From: Lamellibrachia satsuma
Taxonomy: Eukaryota > Annelida > Polychaeta > Sabellida > Siboglinidae
Assembly: GCA_033239005.1 (NCBI GenBank)
Contig: BSQZ01000002.1
Coordinates: 2,226,001-2,290,000, forward strand
DNA length: 64,000 bases
Direction of reading: 5' to 3'
The notes beneath the pieces were generated by a model, which was not told where the DNA came from, did not search any database, and worked only from the letters and a program-made list of their open reading frames with translations. Both the position numbers and the translations under genes were made by a program. Positions 38,961 through 52,283 of this stretch are shown piece after piece (within the stretch, counting starts at the first letter, position 1; the number at the start of each line of letters is the position of its first letter).

Positions 38961-39483
38961 GACGAAGAAAAAGGGGGAAAAATCGACGACCGGTATCGGT
39001 GCCAACCTCACCCCGGACTACAAGGATAAAGAATAGAGCGTCATGGGTCATTCGTGCAACAAACTCACTCGTCACCAGTACGCCACCTTGCAAAGGCCGC
39101 TTTTATCGCTGCTACATAATCTCTAATGCGCGTCTACGTATACACGAATCCATTATTCCTAATTAACTGCCGAAGGATCATATTTACAAAATTGGATTTC
39201 ACTGACAATTCGATGGGAACTCAGTTTACACTCGATTACTAACTGCACCACGCCAAAGCTAGGCTCATTATCATCCACGATGAATACATAGATGGTGTCG
39301 GCTACCAGACTAAAGATATTGATAAAATTGGGCAATATGATTTAGTCTGAATTGTCGTTAGCGTTGCACCTGCAACTGTTCCGTGTATGAGTGTAGGAAT
39401 TCTCCCCTGACTACTATTCTTATATGATGTCTGCAGCTACGCCATTGGATGGGTTTGGATGGTTTAGCCTTTGAATTGAGCTA

Positions 39484-39647
<164 letters not shown>

Positions 39648-39649
39648 CG

Positions 39650-40400
39650 TGCAGCACACTTTAATACAAAAATTAATATTTTGAAAAAATGGTATCATGA
39701 TTGTTTGTATGTTTTTCTTTCAAAGGGAAACACTCCCTCTTTTAATGACAAGTTGAACACTCTCGCAAGTGGTATACAAATTTGTTCTACTGTTTCCAAT
39801 AGTAGTTTTGGCGGAATACCATCCAATCCAGGCGATCTATTAATCTCCATTGCCTTTATTTTCTTAGCTACCATTTCTGAAGTTACTATTAACTGCCTTA
39901 AATAGTCCTATTTAACAAGACATTTATAGTATGGAACTGGTAATAAACTAAGATCTGCTGCCGCTGCACCCTTTCCACTTAGATGAGTCCCATCCACCAT
40001 GGACATGTCAGACCTCAAAAAAAAAACATCCCCACAAAGCCGGCAATTTCGATAAGCCAGACTACTAATTCTCATTATTGGTAAAACTCCTGACATAATT
40101 ATTTGCTCAACCCGTGTCTGCTGATGTGTTCTCACTTGCTGCCAGCATGTCTTAACTTTGGTAGTCGTACCCTCCACCTCTGCGTTGTTAGTCCCTATGT
40201 GTACTACGATAGATCATCCATTGCTAGTAAACATGATTTGTTCCACATTCTCTGTTATAGCCTATATGTTTTCCCCTAAAAAGCACATTGTTCCAATGCT
40301 TAGCGTTCCGTCGGTTTCCCTAAATACTAAATACTCCTCACCCCTTCTATCACTACCTCAAAGTAGCTGTTGCGTCGGATCCCTTCCCCGATATTCCATC
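39650..40400 (-). pseudogene. LINE with SGNH-like ORF1 and RT N-terminus (unit B)
   Basis: On the minus strand, SIVVHIGTNNAEVEG (SGNH/GDSL esterase-type GTND block), RVEQIIMSGVLPIM and DGTHLSGKG (Asp-x-x-His block) are found at ~40,230-39,950; these are the ORF1 esterase motifs of CR1/L2-like elements. They are followed after a short gap by VAKKIKAMEINRSPGLDGIP and LLLETVEQICIPLARVF, the fingers start of the reverse transcriptase, at 39,905-39,690. The intervening endonuclease is missing, so an internal deletion joined the two. The element stops at a (TA)n tract. Confidence 0.8.
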
Positions 40401-40429
40401 CTGTAGTCGTGTCACTTGGTAGCATGTTG

Positions 40430-40616
40430 TCCGTCTCTTTCACGCCCATCAACACACCTCCTGTTTATCATGCGCTCCTGTCGCCTTCACTCCTGACGCC
40501 TTTGTTCCCTTCTCCTTCGTTCCTCTATCATTCCTTCACGTCTCCTTCTCTACCTTCTCCTTCGCTCCCGTCGCCTTCCCTCCTATCTCCTTCGCCCCCG
40601 TTGTTACAACCCCCAC
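40430..40616 (+). repeat. CT-rich imperfect ~12-15-bp repeat
   Basis: CTCCTTCGTTCC/CTCCCGTCGCCTTC-type units, pyrimidine-rich on this strand and purine-rich (Lys/Glu/Gly codons) on the strand of the neighbouring LINE. It may be the ORF1 linker of that LINE. Second copy at 58,505-58,675. Confidence 0.6.
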
Positions 40617-40790
40617 ATATTAAGTGTTTGGTGGCATAAGTGCTAACCATGTTCTATGTATTAAGTGTTTGGTGGCATAAGTGCTAACCATGTTCTATTT
40701 ACTAAGTGTTTGGTGACGTAAGTCCTAACCATGTTCTATGTATTAAGTGTTTGGTGACATAAGTGCTAACTATGTTCTATATACTAAGCT
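40617..40790 (+). repeat. 41-bp minisatellite, ~4 copies (unit B)
   Basis: Unit TATTAAGTGTTTGGTGGCAT followed by AAGTGCTAACCATGTTCTATG, upstream of the minus-strand LINE. Confidence 0.94.
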
Positions 40791-41233
40791 GGCTTGAGCC
40801 CAGAAAAGCTTGCCACTCAGCGAATACGCAGAATAGTATGCAAACAAAACAATAAAACTCCGTGTATGCCAACGTACGCTAAAATCCTGCTGTTATTTTC
40901 TTTTTACTGAAAACGTTTACAAGAACTTTGTTAGATATTGTATAATATATGTAATTTATGTAACTTTATCACTTTATTTCATATATATTCAACAATGTAA
41001 ACAATAGTTTGATAAAAAAATAAGTCAATATGTACAAAAAACAAACTTTCTGGAACTAAGTTACTCTATACACTGCCCTTGATTAACTGTTTCTTAATAT
41101 ATGCAAATGTACTCAAACTCGCTGATTTTCCTGCCGGAGTCCTGGACTAACCTACGTTAAATACAAAATACTGCCTCTGACTAAATGTTAAAAAAAAACT
41201 GTTCCTTAAAAAATGTATATGTTTATGATATGT

Positions 41234-41397
<164 letters not shown>

Positions 41398-41917
41398 CTG
41401 TGGTTGCGTTGGTGTAGGAGAGTCCATCAATGATGTAGGCCACAGCCGAGACATTTCGACTAGCCAATTTTTCTCAATAGCCACTTCTTTCACAAACAGC
41501 AGATTTATAGATCTATTGTTGCTGCGTGTATCTCAGTTACACTGCCCGGCCCTTTAAGGAGTTCAGACTACGCCGTTGTTTGTGATCAAGACATCCCATG
41601 TTTGGCATCTCAAAATAACACTCCATCAATAATATCTTCTTCATGGCGACGCTATTATCCTAATGATATAATTTTCCGTTCCTTGAATTTTACTATTGCT
41701 TTGGAAATTTTTGATATACTACCACATTAGGTGTATGGCTCTACCAACTTATGTTCAAATATATATGTAGTGATTTTATTCTCAACACAACTATGACATT
41801 ACTTACTCAACGTTTCTCATTATCGTTACTCGTCTATATCTACCAACTTGATGAACATTTTCACCAATATATTCAAAGTTGTTTTACGAAATCGAAATTG
41901 AAGAAAACAAGACGTTC

Positions 41918-42030
41918 TTGGAATGGAAACCCATCAGTGAGATATTACTGTATAGAAGGTTCAACTCCAAATTTGCAGAACTGTCAATTATCACTGCCTA
42001 TGCTATAGAAAATGCAGTAGAGAAAATTAA
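41918..42030 (+). pseudogene. Endonuclease LINE fragment, truncated fourth copy
   Basis: The first ~110 bp of the same endonuclease relic (WKPISEILLYRRFNSKFAEL, AIENA) within the 1.5-kb partial repeat of the unit start. Homology stops abruptly at about 42,030, where the sequence becomes TTTTTTGTTAGAAAAGGCC, a motif also seen at the LINE-microsatellite junction near 9,480. Confidence 0.75.
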
Positions 42031-42604
42031 TTTTCTAACAATTTTTTTGTTAGAAAAGGCCGAATTATGCAAATATACGAGATTGAAACGACATTTTTGG
42101 TAATATACCTCAAAGAATACTTTTAATTAAAAAAGACATGTACAAAGTAAATTCTTCAAAATGTTTTTTTACAAGTTGACATGGTGGAACTGTCTCGTTC
42201 TTTCTGGCCTCGCACATATATGTCAGAGATTGACGCAATGACAACAACGAAATTCGGGTTAACTATGGTAAATGTCACATCATATTCAGTACCATATATA
42301 CCATTGTTCAAAACTATATTTTAGTCCTAATTTAGACTATAGCACAGAAACGTGGAGGCCATGCGTACGAATGATATTTAGACATGAAAGAATACGAAGA
42401 AGAGCCTAACAGACTCCGTCGTAACAACATTTAACAAGGACGTCGTGTGCACTATGAAATGGCGTTAACCTCTTCTAATGATGTTGCCATCGCTTAGACG
42501 TGGCGACGATATCGCCTCATATCATGTGAACCCAGATCTTCGCCAACATTGCGTCTTGGCCAATGTGTCGGTATCCAGCAGATCCCTTGTTCCCACCTGG
42601 AAAG

Positions 42605-42722
42605 GAGGGTATCTTTTCAGCATCGCGTGTTTGCTTTCGATCCCGATAATCCGTTTGGATTCTACTACTCCTGTAATTAATTTGGCAGTTATGTAAATGT
42701 TGTGTTTATATTTTATATGGCG
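42605..42722 (-). mobile_element. CR1/L2-like LINE fragment (unit C)
   Basis: Reverse complement of the LINE start at about 8,235-8,365 (shared motif GGAGGGTATCTTTTCAGCAT and the junction TTTATATGGCGAAT followed by the CCAATAACCGAA flank). It shows that the LINE insertion beside the GT tract is ancestral to the units and was lost or replaced by GT expansion in unit B. Confidence 0.7.
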
Positions 42723-43423
42723 AATGTTTGCCAGTGTCTACCAATAACCGAACCGATTGTTCACGATTATGCTTTTGTTGCGCCTCTGAGGGAGATTCGT
42801 CTTTCTGTACGCGCGCGAGTGCGTGCGTGCGTGCGTGTGTACATATATGTCTTGTATATTTGTGAGTGCGCGTGCGTATTTATGAGTATGCGTGTGCGTG
42901 TGCGTGTGTGCCTGTGTCTGTGGTTGCGTTGGTATAGGAGAGTCCATCAATGATGTAGGCCAATACATTTCGACTAGCCAATTTCTCTCAATAGCCACTT
43001 CTTTCACAAACAGCAGATTTATAGATCTATTGTTGCTGCGTGTATCTCAGTTACACTGCCCGGCCCTTTAGGGAGTTCAGACTACGCCGTTGTTTGTGAT
43101 CAAGACATCCCATGTTTGGCATCTCAGAATAGCACTCCATCAATAACATCTTCTTCATGGCGACACTGTTGTTCTAGTGATATCATTTTCTGTTCGTTGA
43201 ATTTACTATTGCTTTGGGACGTTTGTGATATACATTAGGTGTTTGGCTCTACAAACTTATATTCAAATATATATGTAGCGATGTTATTCTCAACACAGCT
43301 ATGACATTACCTACTCAACGTTTCTCATTATCGTTACTCGTCTATCTACCTACTTGATGAACATTTTCACCAATATATTCAACGTTATTTTAAGAAATCG
43401 AAATTTAAGAAAACAAGACACTA

Positions 43424-43868
43424 TTGGAATGGAAACCCATCAGTGAGATATTACTGTATAGAAGATTCAACTCCAAATTTGCAAAACTGTCAATTATCAC
43501 TGCCTATGCTATAGAAAATGCAGAAGAGAAAATGAAGGATGACTTCTATGAGAATCTGCAGTCAGCAGTAGAAGCAATTCGAAAACATGATGTCTTGCTT
43601 TTTATTGGAGACAGAAATGCACGAGTCAGCAACAACAGCACAGGAAGCGGTCAATGTTAGACACGGCAAAGGAACCATTAACAACGATGGAGAAAGGACG
43701 TGTGACATGTGTGAATTCAATGACTTGGTAATTGGTGGAACTATCTTCCAACATAAGCTGATACATACATTAATCTGGAAGTCAACATATGGCAAAACAG
43801 AAAGCCAAATTGATCACATTCTCATAAATAGCAAGGGGCGACGTTCATTACAAGATGGGAGAACATAG
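43424..43868 (+). pseudogene. Non-LTR retrotransposon endonuclease (EEP) fragment, copy C
   Basis: Third copy of the endonuclease relic, reading WKPISEILLYRRFNSKFAKL, GDRNARVSNN (the catalytic-loop Leu is changed), then after the shared frameshift ERTCDMCEFNDLVIGGTIF and QIDHILINSKGRRSLQDGRT. It reaches slightly further towards the reverse transcriptase (RRSLQD) than the other copies, which helps define the parent element. Confidence 0.83.
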
Positions 43869-44934
43869 AGGCATGCGGACACCGGGAGTAGTCACAGCCT
43901 TGTTGTAGCCGTCTTGGCTCTGAAGCTGAGAAGAGCTCGTGGAGAGTTGCAATTGTAATTATATTGAAGTTTCAAATATAAAATGTTTTTTTTACATCTA
44001 TGCATAACGAACCCAATTCTAAAGCGTAACATATCCATTCCGTCTTGTTGCTTATGTTGAGGTTTTACATTTGATCCAATTTATCATAAATGATTTTATT
44101 CATATTTGATGTGTCACAGCCAAACTGATTGGCTACAAAGAATCCGGGCAGACATCTGCATCACGCAGCATAACAGATACCCTTCTTTACAGATCGTAGA
44201 GAGACTTCGCAGCGTATGGGACACGACCCATTATTGGTCGAACTATTTAAACATTTTCATGCACCGAAGTTATCCTGTTACTTGCTGGTTAACTCATGTC
44301 TCATGTCGATAATGATACGGCTTCAGAGAGACGAACGGTTGCGTCACATCACGCAACCGGGACAAACGATGAGTGTCGTGGCCACAACGGTGGCGCCACA
44401 TGGTGGACCAGGAAGTAGCCCTAGTGATTACCAAGTATAGTGGCGCCACACCACGAAACACGGATAGCTGAGATTGAACAGGCCTTTTAAATGTACTGCC
44501 GACGATGTTTCAGTAAAGTCGCGAGATCGGCATAAAAGCATTTGTCATACGACTAATATAATTGTGTTACTAAATGTTATACTGTATTGGTGAACATAAC
44601 ATAGCAGGACTGGTTACGCATATCAAGGAAAGCTACAGTACAAAATAACAATGTCAATTCTATATTTATAATAATCATGTTTATTATATACCTTATACAA
44701 TATGTAGTTGCTCTTCCTATGGGTCGTGAATTTAATGCAAAGCTATACAGATATACATAATACCGCTTATCATTAATAAATACTAGAGTGTATTTTGTTT
44801 GTTTGTTCGAGTCCGTGTGTGTGGTATGCCGAGATATGCTGCGGGGATTGATCAAGTGTAACCTACAAAGGAAAGATCGGCGATGTATGTGGTTTGGCTG
44901 GTAAATGAACAAACGAGCAATAACGCAGTGCCTC

Positions 44935-45165
44935 GCAACCTGCAAACCTGACACATATCGTGGATGATGTTTGAAACATGACGTAAGCATTCATGCCGGG
45001 AATAATTCCTCTGTTGTTCTCTTGACTGTAGTTACTTTACTTAATCGTTCCGCTGCAGCCCTGAAGCTGTGGTGGGTATGGGGGGGGGGGGGGTGTTGGA
45101 ACATGGTCCCAACCTTAGGTTAAATTGTTTGATTTTGATTATTACGTAACCTGTTATGCATGTTA
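44935..45165 (+). repeat. Dispersed repeat, copy Y of C (full-length)
   Basis: Keeps the middle section missing from the other Y copies (CATGACGTAAGCATTCATGC to GTAGTTACTTTACTTAATCG), which aligns with copy X and proves the two are one family. Confidence 0.8.
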
Positions 45166-45410
45166 AACTAATGAGTGACTAAGCTTGTCCCCCCTTGGCC
45201 TCCCACTTTGCGAAATCCTAGCTAAGCCACTGCCGTGAAGCGTCGCTTGGGGACTTATTCTCAGATCACCGGCAACGTGGGAATCATGTGGGAGTGTCAT
45301 GTTGTATTGTCTTAATGTGTCTGTGACACCACTGATCCATCGTTTTTTTATCGGCCGACATCTTGTTTTGTATTTGTAATATATTTGTCATATCGATGTG
45401 GTATGCTTGT

Positions 45411-45711
<301 letters not shown>

Positions 45712-47879
45712 TATGCATTTGTCGTATGTAATATATAAGAATATCTTTATACACAGGTTAAGAAGGAGTTGATATAATGTATATTTATACCCTGCTTGAT
45801 GCATAATGGCAGAACCCTAAGCTCGTTTGCTACAGGAACACACAAAGAGTAATTGTTGGTAAAAATAATTTAATAATTATACCAGCATAAAACAATGTGT
45901 ATCAATGAGAATGTAACTTAGCAGCTATCACAAACATGCTCATCAGGAAAAAATACAATATATGTATATCAAATGAGATATGACTTAGCTGCCAATATAA
46001 CGTTGCTCAATGAGAAACAATTATTAAATGACAACAGTAGCATAGGTGGGGCAGTCCTTTGTCCCACCAGGCCTCCAGTAACAGAGGCCCATCCCACACC
46101 CGAGGGCTTCTGCCAAAGCATACAACGAATAAGTAGTGCGTGACGTCCCCTCGACATTAATAGTGACCTGACACACACATGTCTTACAAACAAATTTGGT
46201 GTGATCGAATACTACACAGTTAGATGATAATAGACCGGTATTAACCCATTTATTTATAAGATGGTTGTCAGTCAAACTGCACCAACCATCCAACATCATT
46301 TAACAAGTGTCTGCATAAATTAAAATGCAATCATAACTGGTAGAGATAGTGCTCTGAGATTGCACAATTGTGCGAATACATGCACTGTACAACTGTTTGT
46401 ACGACCGCTAATAGCCCCAAATATTTGCAATCACAACTGGTAGAGATACACTAGATTGCTAGTGCCTAACAAAACAACCACCAAATTGTTGTGAACTCTT
46501 GGGGTGCGAACACATGCATGGTACACCATAGGAACATGGTAGAAATTTCGTTCGTTTCATATTAAAACGGACTAGGGGTAACTCGTTTAAGAAACGGTCA
46601 AGAGTGAGGACTCTTACGCCACGGTACATATATCGGAAAATTTAACAGAAATACCCAAGTCTGCACCAACAACTTTAGAATTATCATTACGAAACAGATA
46701 ATCCTGCAAGCGACGAACAAAACTATGACCGTGAATTAACAGGTCAGAGTTGTCGTCCATAGCCGATAATTTTAATGTTTATCGGGTATGTTTTATCATA
46801 CAATTGTAATATCTAAATTAATTTATTCATTTTAATAGTAATGTAATTTAATTATGTTGAGTAGGATGAACTGTATTAATGTAATTATAATGATACAGTC
46901 AGTTTTAATATAAAGTGCCTCCTACTGAGTGGGTTGCGTTCACGGTTTGTTTTAGTGAATGTATATAAATGTAATTTAAATTTAATTTCCTTAATGTTAT
47001 TACGTACAATATGTGCAATAGTTATTTTAACATAATTTCCGGTGTTTTATAACAAAATTATACATGTGTGGCTTTGTATATTTTATCGTGACTGTATGTA
47101 CAATCCAACTGAAAACTTGCAACAATAAACTGATTCTGATTTTAACCAGGCGTATTCGAACATTACAAAATGGCGGCGTTCAGTTAACAAATACTGAAGC
47201 CATAAATGAATAACAAATCAAGGATAATCAAATCAATATTACACTAACAAAGCGCATAACTTAAGTACAATGTAGGGTAATCTTGCAGGGCCCTTTGTGT
47301 TTCACTCTTACTCGCTTTATCTATACCGACATTTTCATTATTTCATACTACTTCACTTTAGGTGCACAAATGGCACATACTATATCATATTATGATTGTT
47401 AAATATTATGGTTTAGGGCACTGCACTGCGGAATTATCGCATTAGCCGTGTTTTCATAAGCTTCTAACATGGCGCATTTACAGAATGAGCACTAATAATA
47501 CTACAGTTGCATCAGAATCACGAAGACGTTTCAACACACAAAATGTTCATTGTGAATATTTTTATTAAAAGAAACGAAGTAATAACGCACTTTACAAATA
47601 ATGGGAAATTTTAATATTTCGAACAATTGTCACATGAAACACATTATTTGTAGAGCACTACCAATAACTTATTATTGAATATAATTATCAATCAATAATG
47701 TTTTAAATATATTTTTTCGTTGATAGTTTTCCAAGTATTTCTTATATAATTTATGAATTGATTATTTTTTTCAAAATACACTTGTTTGGCTGAACAACCG
47801 AGGAGTAAAGCTGATCAATCCATGTGCTAAGATGCTCTACTATTAGTTTGCCGAGCTATCACGTAGTGGAGCAACAGGC

Positions 47880-48120
47880 TACATAAGAACAAATCAAACA
47901 ATTCAACCAAAGGGTGTGGCCATGGTTTCAGAGCAACAATGGATGTATACAGTAAAGTAAGTAAAATCATGAGATCAAATGCTGACTCATCAGTATTAAT
48001 CGCTCCTGGGCGTGAATTCATGCGTCATGTTTCACTAATTAATGAAAACACCCACCTTGTTTTAATCATCCGTGATATGTGTCAGGTGTTCAGGTGTTCA
48101 GGTTGCGAGGCACTGCGTCA
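47880..48120 (-). repeat. Dispersed repeat, copy X of C
   Basis: Counterpart of 30,640-30,880 in unit C. Confidence 0.76.
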
Positions 48121-49621
48121 TTGCACTGCGTCAATGCCTTCCTTGTCCGTGAGTGCCATCTTTGATTAGTTTAGTTTAGTTTGTTTGCGATGGATTCCTG
48201 TATATTCGCGGCATATGTTATGCATCATTGGTTTTTGACGTCTCGAATGATGGTTATACCCAATCCTGATGCTTTCATGAGGCTCGGGATTCACTGAATG
48301 CTTTAACTCGGCAGCGAACAATAAGCGCGGGGTTTTGTGAGTTTTCCATTCAAATCTGAATTTAAGCTTCCAATCATTACAAATGCGCTGTACGGAATGT
48401 ACCCAATAACCGGTGACATCAATATGGCAGAATACTAGCTACGATATAATTCATCGTTCCGAAAAGCGTATATCTTTTAAAAGAACACATTTATTGCACC
48501 AATGCTTGCAAAATCTCATCTTGCTATTCGTCAATTGTAGCACCAAATTGTCAAACATTTTCAGATTTTCACGAAACAAAAACCATTGCCGAGGTGTCAT
48601 CGTGACGGAAACAGCTCACTGCGTATGTTTATGATCAACTAGTATTCTGACATACGTATGATGTCAAATTTCTATGTCGGGTCATCTAGGTCGGATTGTA
48701 CGCGCCGCATTGCAAATTATATCGGTTGCCCTGTCCGGCTATAGTTGGATATTGATGGGTCGTCTGGCTTGTAGTACTCGAACATGCTTCGTTAGTTTTA
48801 CTTGATGTCAGACATTAGTCCTTTTGTTGAAAGTTCTTGATTAAACCCTACAACCTGCTTTAATGGCCGTAAAGTGCTGGCCGGATACTCGATGAATTGC
48901 GTATAGAGCACGTCATTATAACAATCAAAGTTGCTACCACGAGTAATGGTAATATATCACAACGATCATAAATACATGTATTGTGTTAATGCTTTATTAA
49001 TTACGACAAATGGCTAAAACTACAAAACTAACAATAACACTATTTCACTGTTATTACCCGTAACTGAGCGAATATGTTGTGCTAACAATTGTCTATTTTC
49101 CTACTTGTTAATAATACTGTGACAAGCAATACTGTCCACAACAAATCCATAGAAGGCGTCTGAAACAGTCACTCTGGAACACAAATCAAGTGTCGATAGA
49201 CATAGTTCGTCTGACAAAACAACAAACACTATGTAATAATGATCAAACACAACGATTTACAAAGTTCGTCTGGCAATATATCAAATGTTAGGTAGAAATA
49301 ATGAAGAACATAACAGGTTCTATTCTAGACGACTACGAACAATGCAGTTGGTATCCTTCATGCATTTACTGAACATATATGACAGTTATGATTACGTTGA
49401 TGAGTTAAATCAACACTGTATTAATTTCACTAAAACGATTACTACGTAAATATGTTTAACCGTCTATTTTACTCCTTCATAATTACACTGCGACAAACAA
49501 TTATGTCCACCACAAAACACAATAAAACGTCGGAAAGAGTCACATTGGGAAAAAAAGTGTCGACAGCCATATTTCATCTGGGGAAATGTTACACGTTAGT
49601 GATTGAAATTCTGGACGACTC

Positions 49622-51022
49622 TCAATATGATGATTTGCTTAGTTCTTTGGAGCTGCACGTCTCGACAGTGTCTTTTATACAACATGAAAAGGTCTTTCTC
49701 AAGCTGACGCGAAATGACGGCATTAGAGCTAGGTAGACAAACGGATTTACGATAGAATTGAACACGGAGAAAAACACCCCGATCTTCTGTTTAGCGGAAC
49801 CTAATTCGTATTCCGCCACGCCGGTGTATCCAAGAACGTATGCCCATGCGTCGAAACCGATGGCGAAGAGGAAGATTCCTGTCAATGTAATGGCTGTCTT
49901 CGTTATAGTCGACTGTGCTGAGTCGATGGCTTTAGAACTGTTCACACTGGTGCTGACTTTCCTGCGATACAGCGTTAATACCACGCTACCATAAAGATAA
50001 ACGTACGCTACTACAGGGAATAAGTATACGGCGAAGAACCAAACCAGACTGTACGCGTAGAACAATGTTTCGCCTATTGTTCCCTGTATTAGGTATTCAC
50101 TGTAGCAAACACCATTGTCGAAGCGTACTTGCATGAACGCTGGCAGAATTACGAACACGTTTGAAACATACATAGCTGCAATGCTATAGTAGGCAAATTT
50201 TCCCTGAATCTTGCCGTGGTTGAAAGGGCGACACACGGCCATGTATCTCTCGACAGCAACACTGGCCAGATTCCACACAGATAACAAAATAGCACCCCAG
50301 AAAAGCCCTTGACCGTGCCAGAGATAACACACGGCAGCATCGAAGTACGTGTTTCCGGTCGTCCACATTGGTGGTTGCAGAAGCAGGATTGTTCCCATGG
50401 CGCATATCCACGAGTCTACGAGAGCCTGGTGCTTCAGGAGTAGGCAAATGGCGGAAGAAAGCATTTCACCATTTCGTACGAGTGTAATAAAAGTCATTTT
50501 GTTTGCCACATACCCAACAATTGAGAGAACAAGTTGGCAATGGTGTAGCACTTCTAGCCACATTCCAGCGCCTGACTTCATCGGGTCAATGGTTTGGTTG
50601 AAATTTGTGTTGTTTTCGGTTGTAGTTGATACACTTACATTTTCTTCGTGAATCGTATCGTCCGATCTGTTACCATCGCTGATGAGTTCATTCTCCGGGC
50701 TGGTTGTGTGCTCGCTATGTGTGACATGTTGAGGAGACGTAGTTGTATCAATGTATTCACCACGTTTTGGTTTGCCTATGGTGCGTTGCCGTCCACTTAG
50801 TCGTATACCTGGCCTTGTGTAATTCCCTATTTCATCTTGTGATTGCTCTCTCAGGAAAGAGGTCTGCGTCGTGTCAATGGTTATTTGTCCAGTCGTTCTG
50901 GACCAATTTGTGGAAGTAGCACTTTCTTGTGAATCGCCAAACAACGAGCAAATTAGTGCCCATGTCACTATGGTCACACGTAGTGCTATGTACTGCTGGC
51001 GTCGATTCACGTGTTGTTTCAT
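49622..51022 (-). CDS. Rhodopsin-like 7TM receptor, copy C, C-terminus shortened by a stop codon
   Basis: Direct-repeat paralogue of the receptor at 32,376-33,809, 466 residues from the equivalent ATG (51,020-51,022) with the same signal-peptide-like start MKQHV. An in-frame ATG 21 codons further upstream (MINKETQDL) also exists only in this copy; I prefer the internal start because it gives a signal peptide. All seven hydrophobic segments, the ERY at the end of TM3, both extracellular cysteines, and NPFVY in TM7 are kept. The last 11 codons of the other copies are lost because a Ser codon TCA has become TGA, so the protein ends at KSSY. The lost tail is Ser-rich and could bear phosphorylation sites, so signalling or desensitisation may differ. 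Substitutions cluster in the ectodomain, TM1/TM2 and loop 3. Functional or recently functional; not provable from sequence. Confidence 0.85.
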   Translation of the reverse strand: MKQHVNRRQQYIALRVTIVTWALICSLFGDSQESATSTNWSRTTGQITIDTTQTSFLREQSQDEIGNYTRPGIRLSGRQRTIGKPKRGEYIDTTTSPQHVTHSEHTTSPENELISDGNRSDDTIHEENVSVSTTTENNTNFNQTIDPMKSGAGMWLEVLHHCQLVLSIVGYVANKMTFITLVRNGEMLSSAICLLLKHQALVDSWICAMGTILLLQPPMWTTGNTYFDAAVCYLWHGQGLFWGAILLSVWNLASVAVERYMAVCRPFNHGKIQGKFAYYSIAAMYVSNVFVILPAFMQVRFDNGVCYSEYLIQGTIGETLFYAYSLVWFFAVYLFPVVAYVYLYGSVVLTLYRRKVSTSVNSSKAIDSAQSTITKTAITLTGIFLFAIGFDAWAYVLGYTGVAEYELGSAKQKIGVFFSVFNSIVNPFVYLALMPSFRVSLRKTFSCCIKDTVETCSSKELSKSSY

Positions 51023-51341
51023 TTCAACAACAATGTTCGTTGTTCGACAAATGATATTCAAGTCCTGTGTTTCTTTGTTGATCATTTGCTCCTAATGCCA
51101 CCCACTGAATTTGACCTTCTCACAATGTACGTAATTCCCAAGTACGTCCACTGGTAATTGCCTATGGTGACATTAATCAAGTTTTTACAACCTCCGAATG
51201 TGTCAGTAATACCGACTTGAAGCATGACGTTTCCTTGGTCTCGTGATAACGACAACAGTCGATTCGCGGTGCTGCTATTTCCGAACTAATTGTGTTGCTC
51301 ACACTGCAGCACAATGACCACAAATACATCGCGCCAGCAGC

Positions 51342-51373
51342 ATATATACGCATCGTCTGAGGACAGTCATTGG
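51342..51373 (-). promoter_or_regulatory. CCAAT and TATA boxes upstream of receptor C
   Basis: CCAAT at 51,373-51,369 and TATATAT at 51,348-51,342 on the minus strand, as in copy B. The 5' leader of copy C is about 34 bp longer (segment near 51,266-51,299 absent from B). Confidence 0.5.
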
Positions 51374-51639
51374 TTGATTAATAATTACGCTCTCCACAAA
51401 TGTCATATAATATATTCAACATTAATATTTACAGTGCTGGTACCGATGTTTGCGACGTGGCGACTGCGATTTTCGAGTATAATTAAACTAGCTATATCTG
51501 TGTTGTCATCTTTTTTTTGACCGTTTGTTTCATACGATGAGTGTCCGCTCGGATATTCCTCCGCCATTGCGTCCTTCCCCACAACGCTTAACCCGATATA
51601 TCAACCATTGTCGTTACCTGCTGCAAGATGATCGGTTAA

Positions 51640-51824
51640 TGTATATGCAATCAAGCATACAAGAAGAGGATAACACCAAATACAAAACACTGTAAATGAA
51701 ATGAGCAAAAAGTAATGTATGGTAATGGTAGATTTTAACCAAGAACACATGCAGTGGAAATATCTAGAGAGTAATGGGGTGAGGACAGTTGATGTTTAAA
51801 AATAGGATGAGAGGTGAGATAATG

Positions 51825-51900
<76 letters not shown>

Positions 51901-52250
51901 CGTCTTCACGATATGAATGTCAGCATAGATTAATCATTGGGTAAAAGTGATCATAATTAAATACGTTTTTACATCAAACTAAAATCAGAAAGTAAAAATA
52001 AAAAACACAGGAGAAACGTCTACAAAAGTAAATACAAAGAAATGAGAAAACACTTAGCACCGCAAAGTTGGATTAATATGCTGAAGAATAAGACATCAAT
52101 TGAATGTTGGAACATTCTAAATAATGAAATTGAGTGTATCGTTGAAATTTGCTTCCACTAAAAAAAAACAAGGAAAACGGTCGAGAAATAAACTCTTGTC
52201 AAAAGAGGCTATTCGATAAATAGCGTACACGCAAATTATGCAATCAGTTG
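51640..52250 (+). pseudogene. LINE endonuclease/linker remnant (unit C, 5'-deleted)
   Basis: Direct-repeat counterpart of 34,976-35,515. It starts abruptly after GTATATGCAATCA with the part encoding the catalytic DFN.EH and W, and continues through SIECWNILNNEIECI. A 70-bp (TA)n at 51,826-51,898 replaces the short TATATATA in unit B. Confidence 0.72.
51826..51898. repeat. (TA)n microsatellite
   Basis: About 36 TA dinucleotides inside the LINE relic; unit B has only a few. Confidence 0.95.
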
Positions 52251-52283
52251 TGTGTTGTCGTTTCACGTTCGTAGCAGAGCAAT

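Larger units (their letters stand above)
41398..42917 (+). repeat. Partial repeat of the unit start at the B/C junction
   Basis: The first ~630 bp (41,398-42,030) match 24,481-25,112 and 42,918-43,530. After that come unmatched AT-rich sequence (42,031-42,600, no gene seen), a reversed LINE piece and a GT-rich tract, before the unit start is repeated at 42,918. It is a nested duplication of 1,520 bp. Confidence 0.85.
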
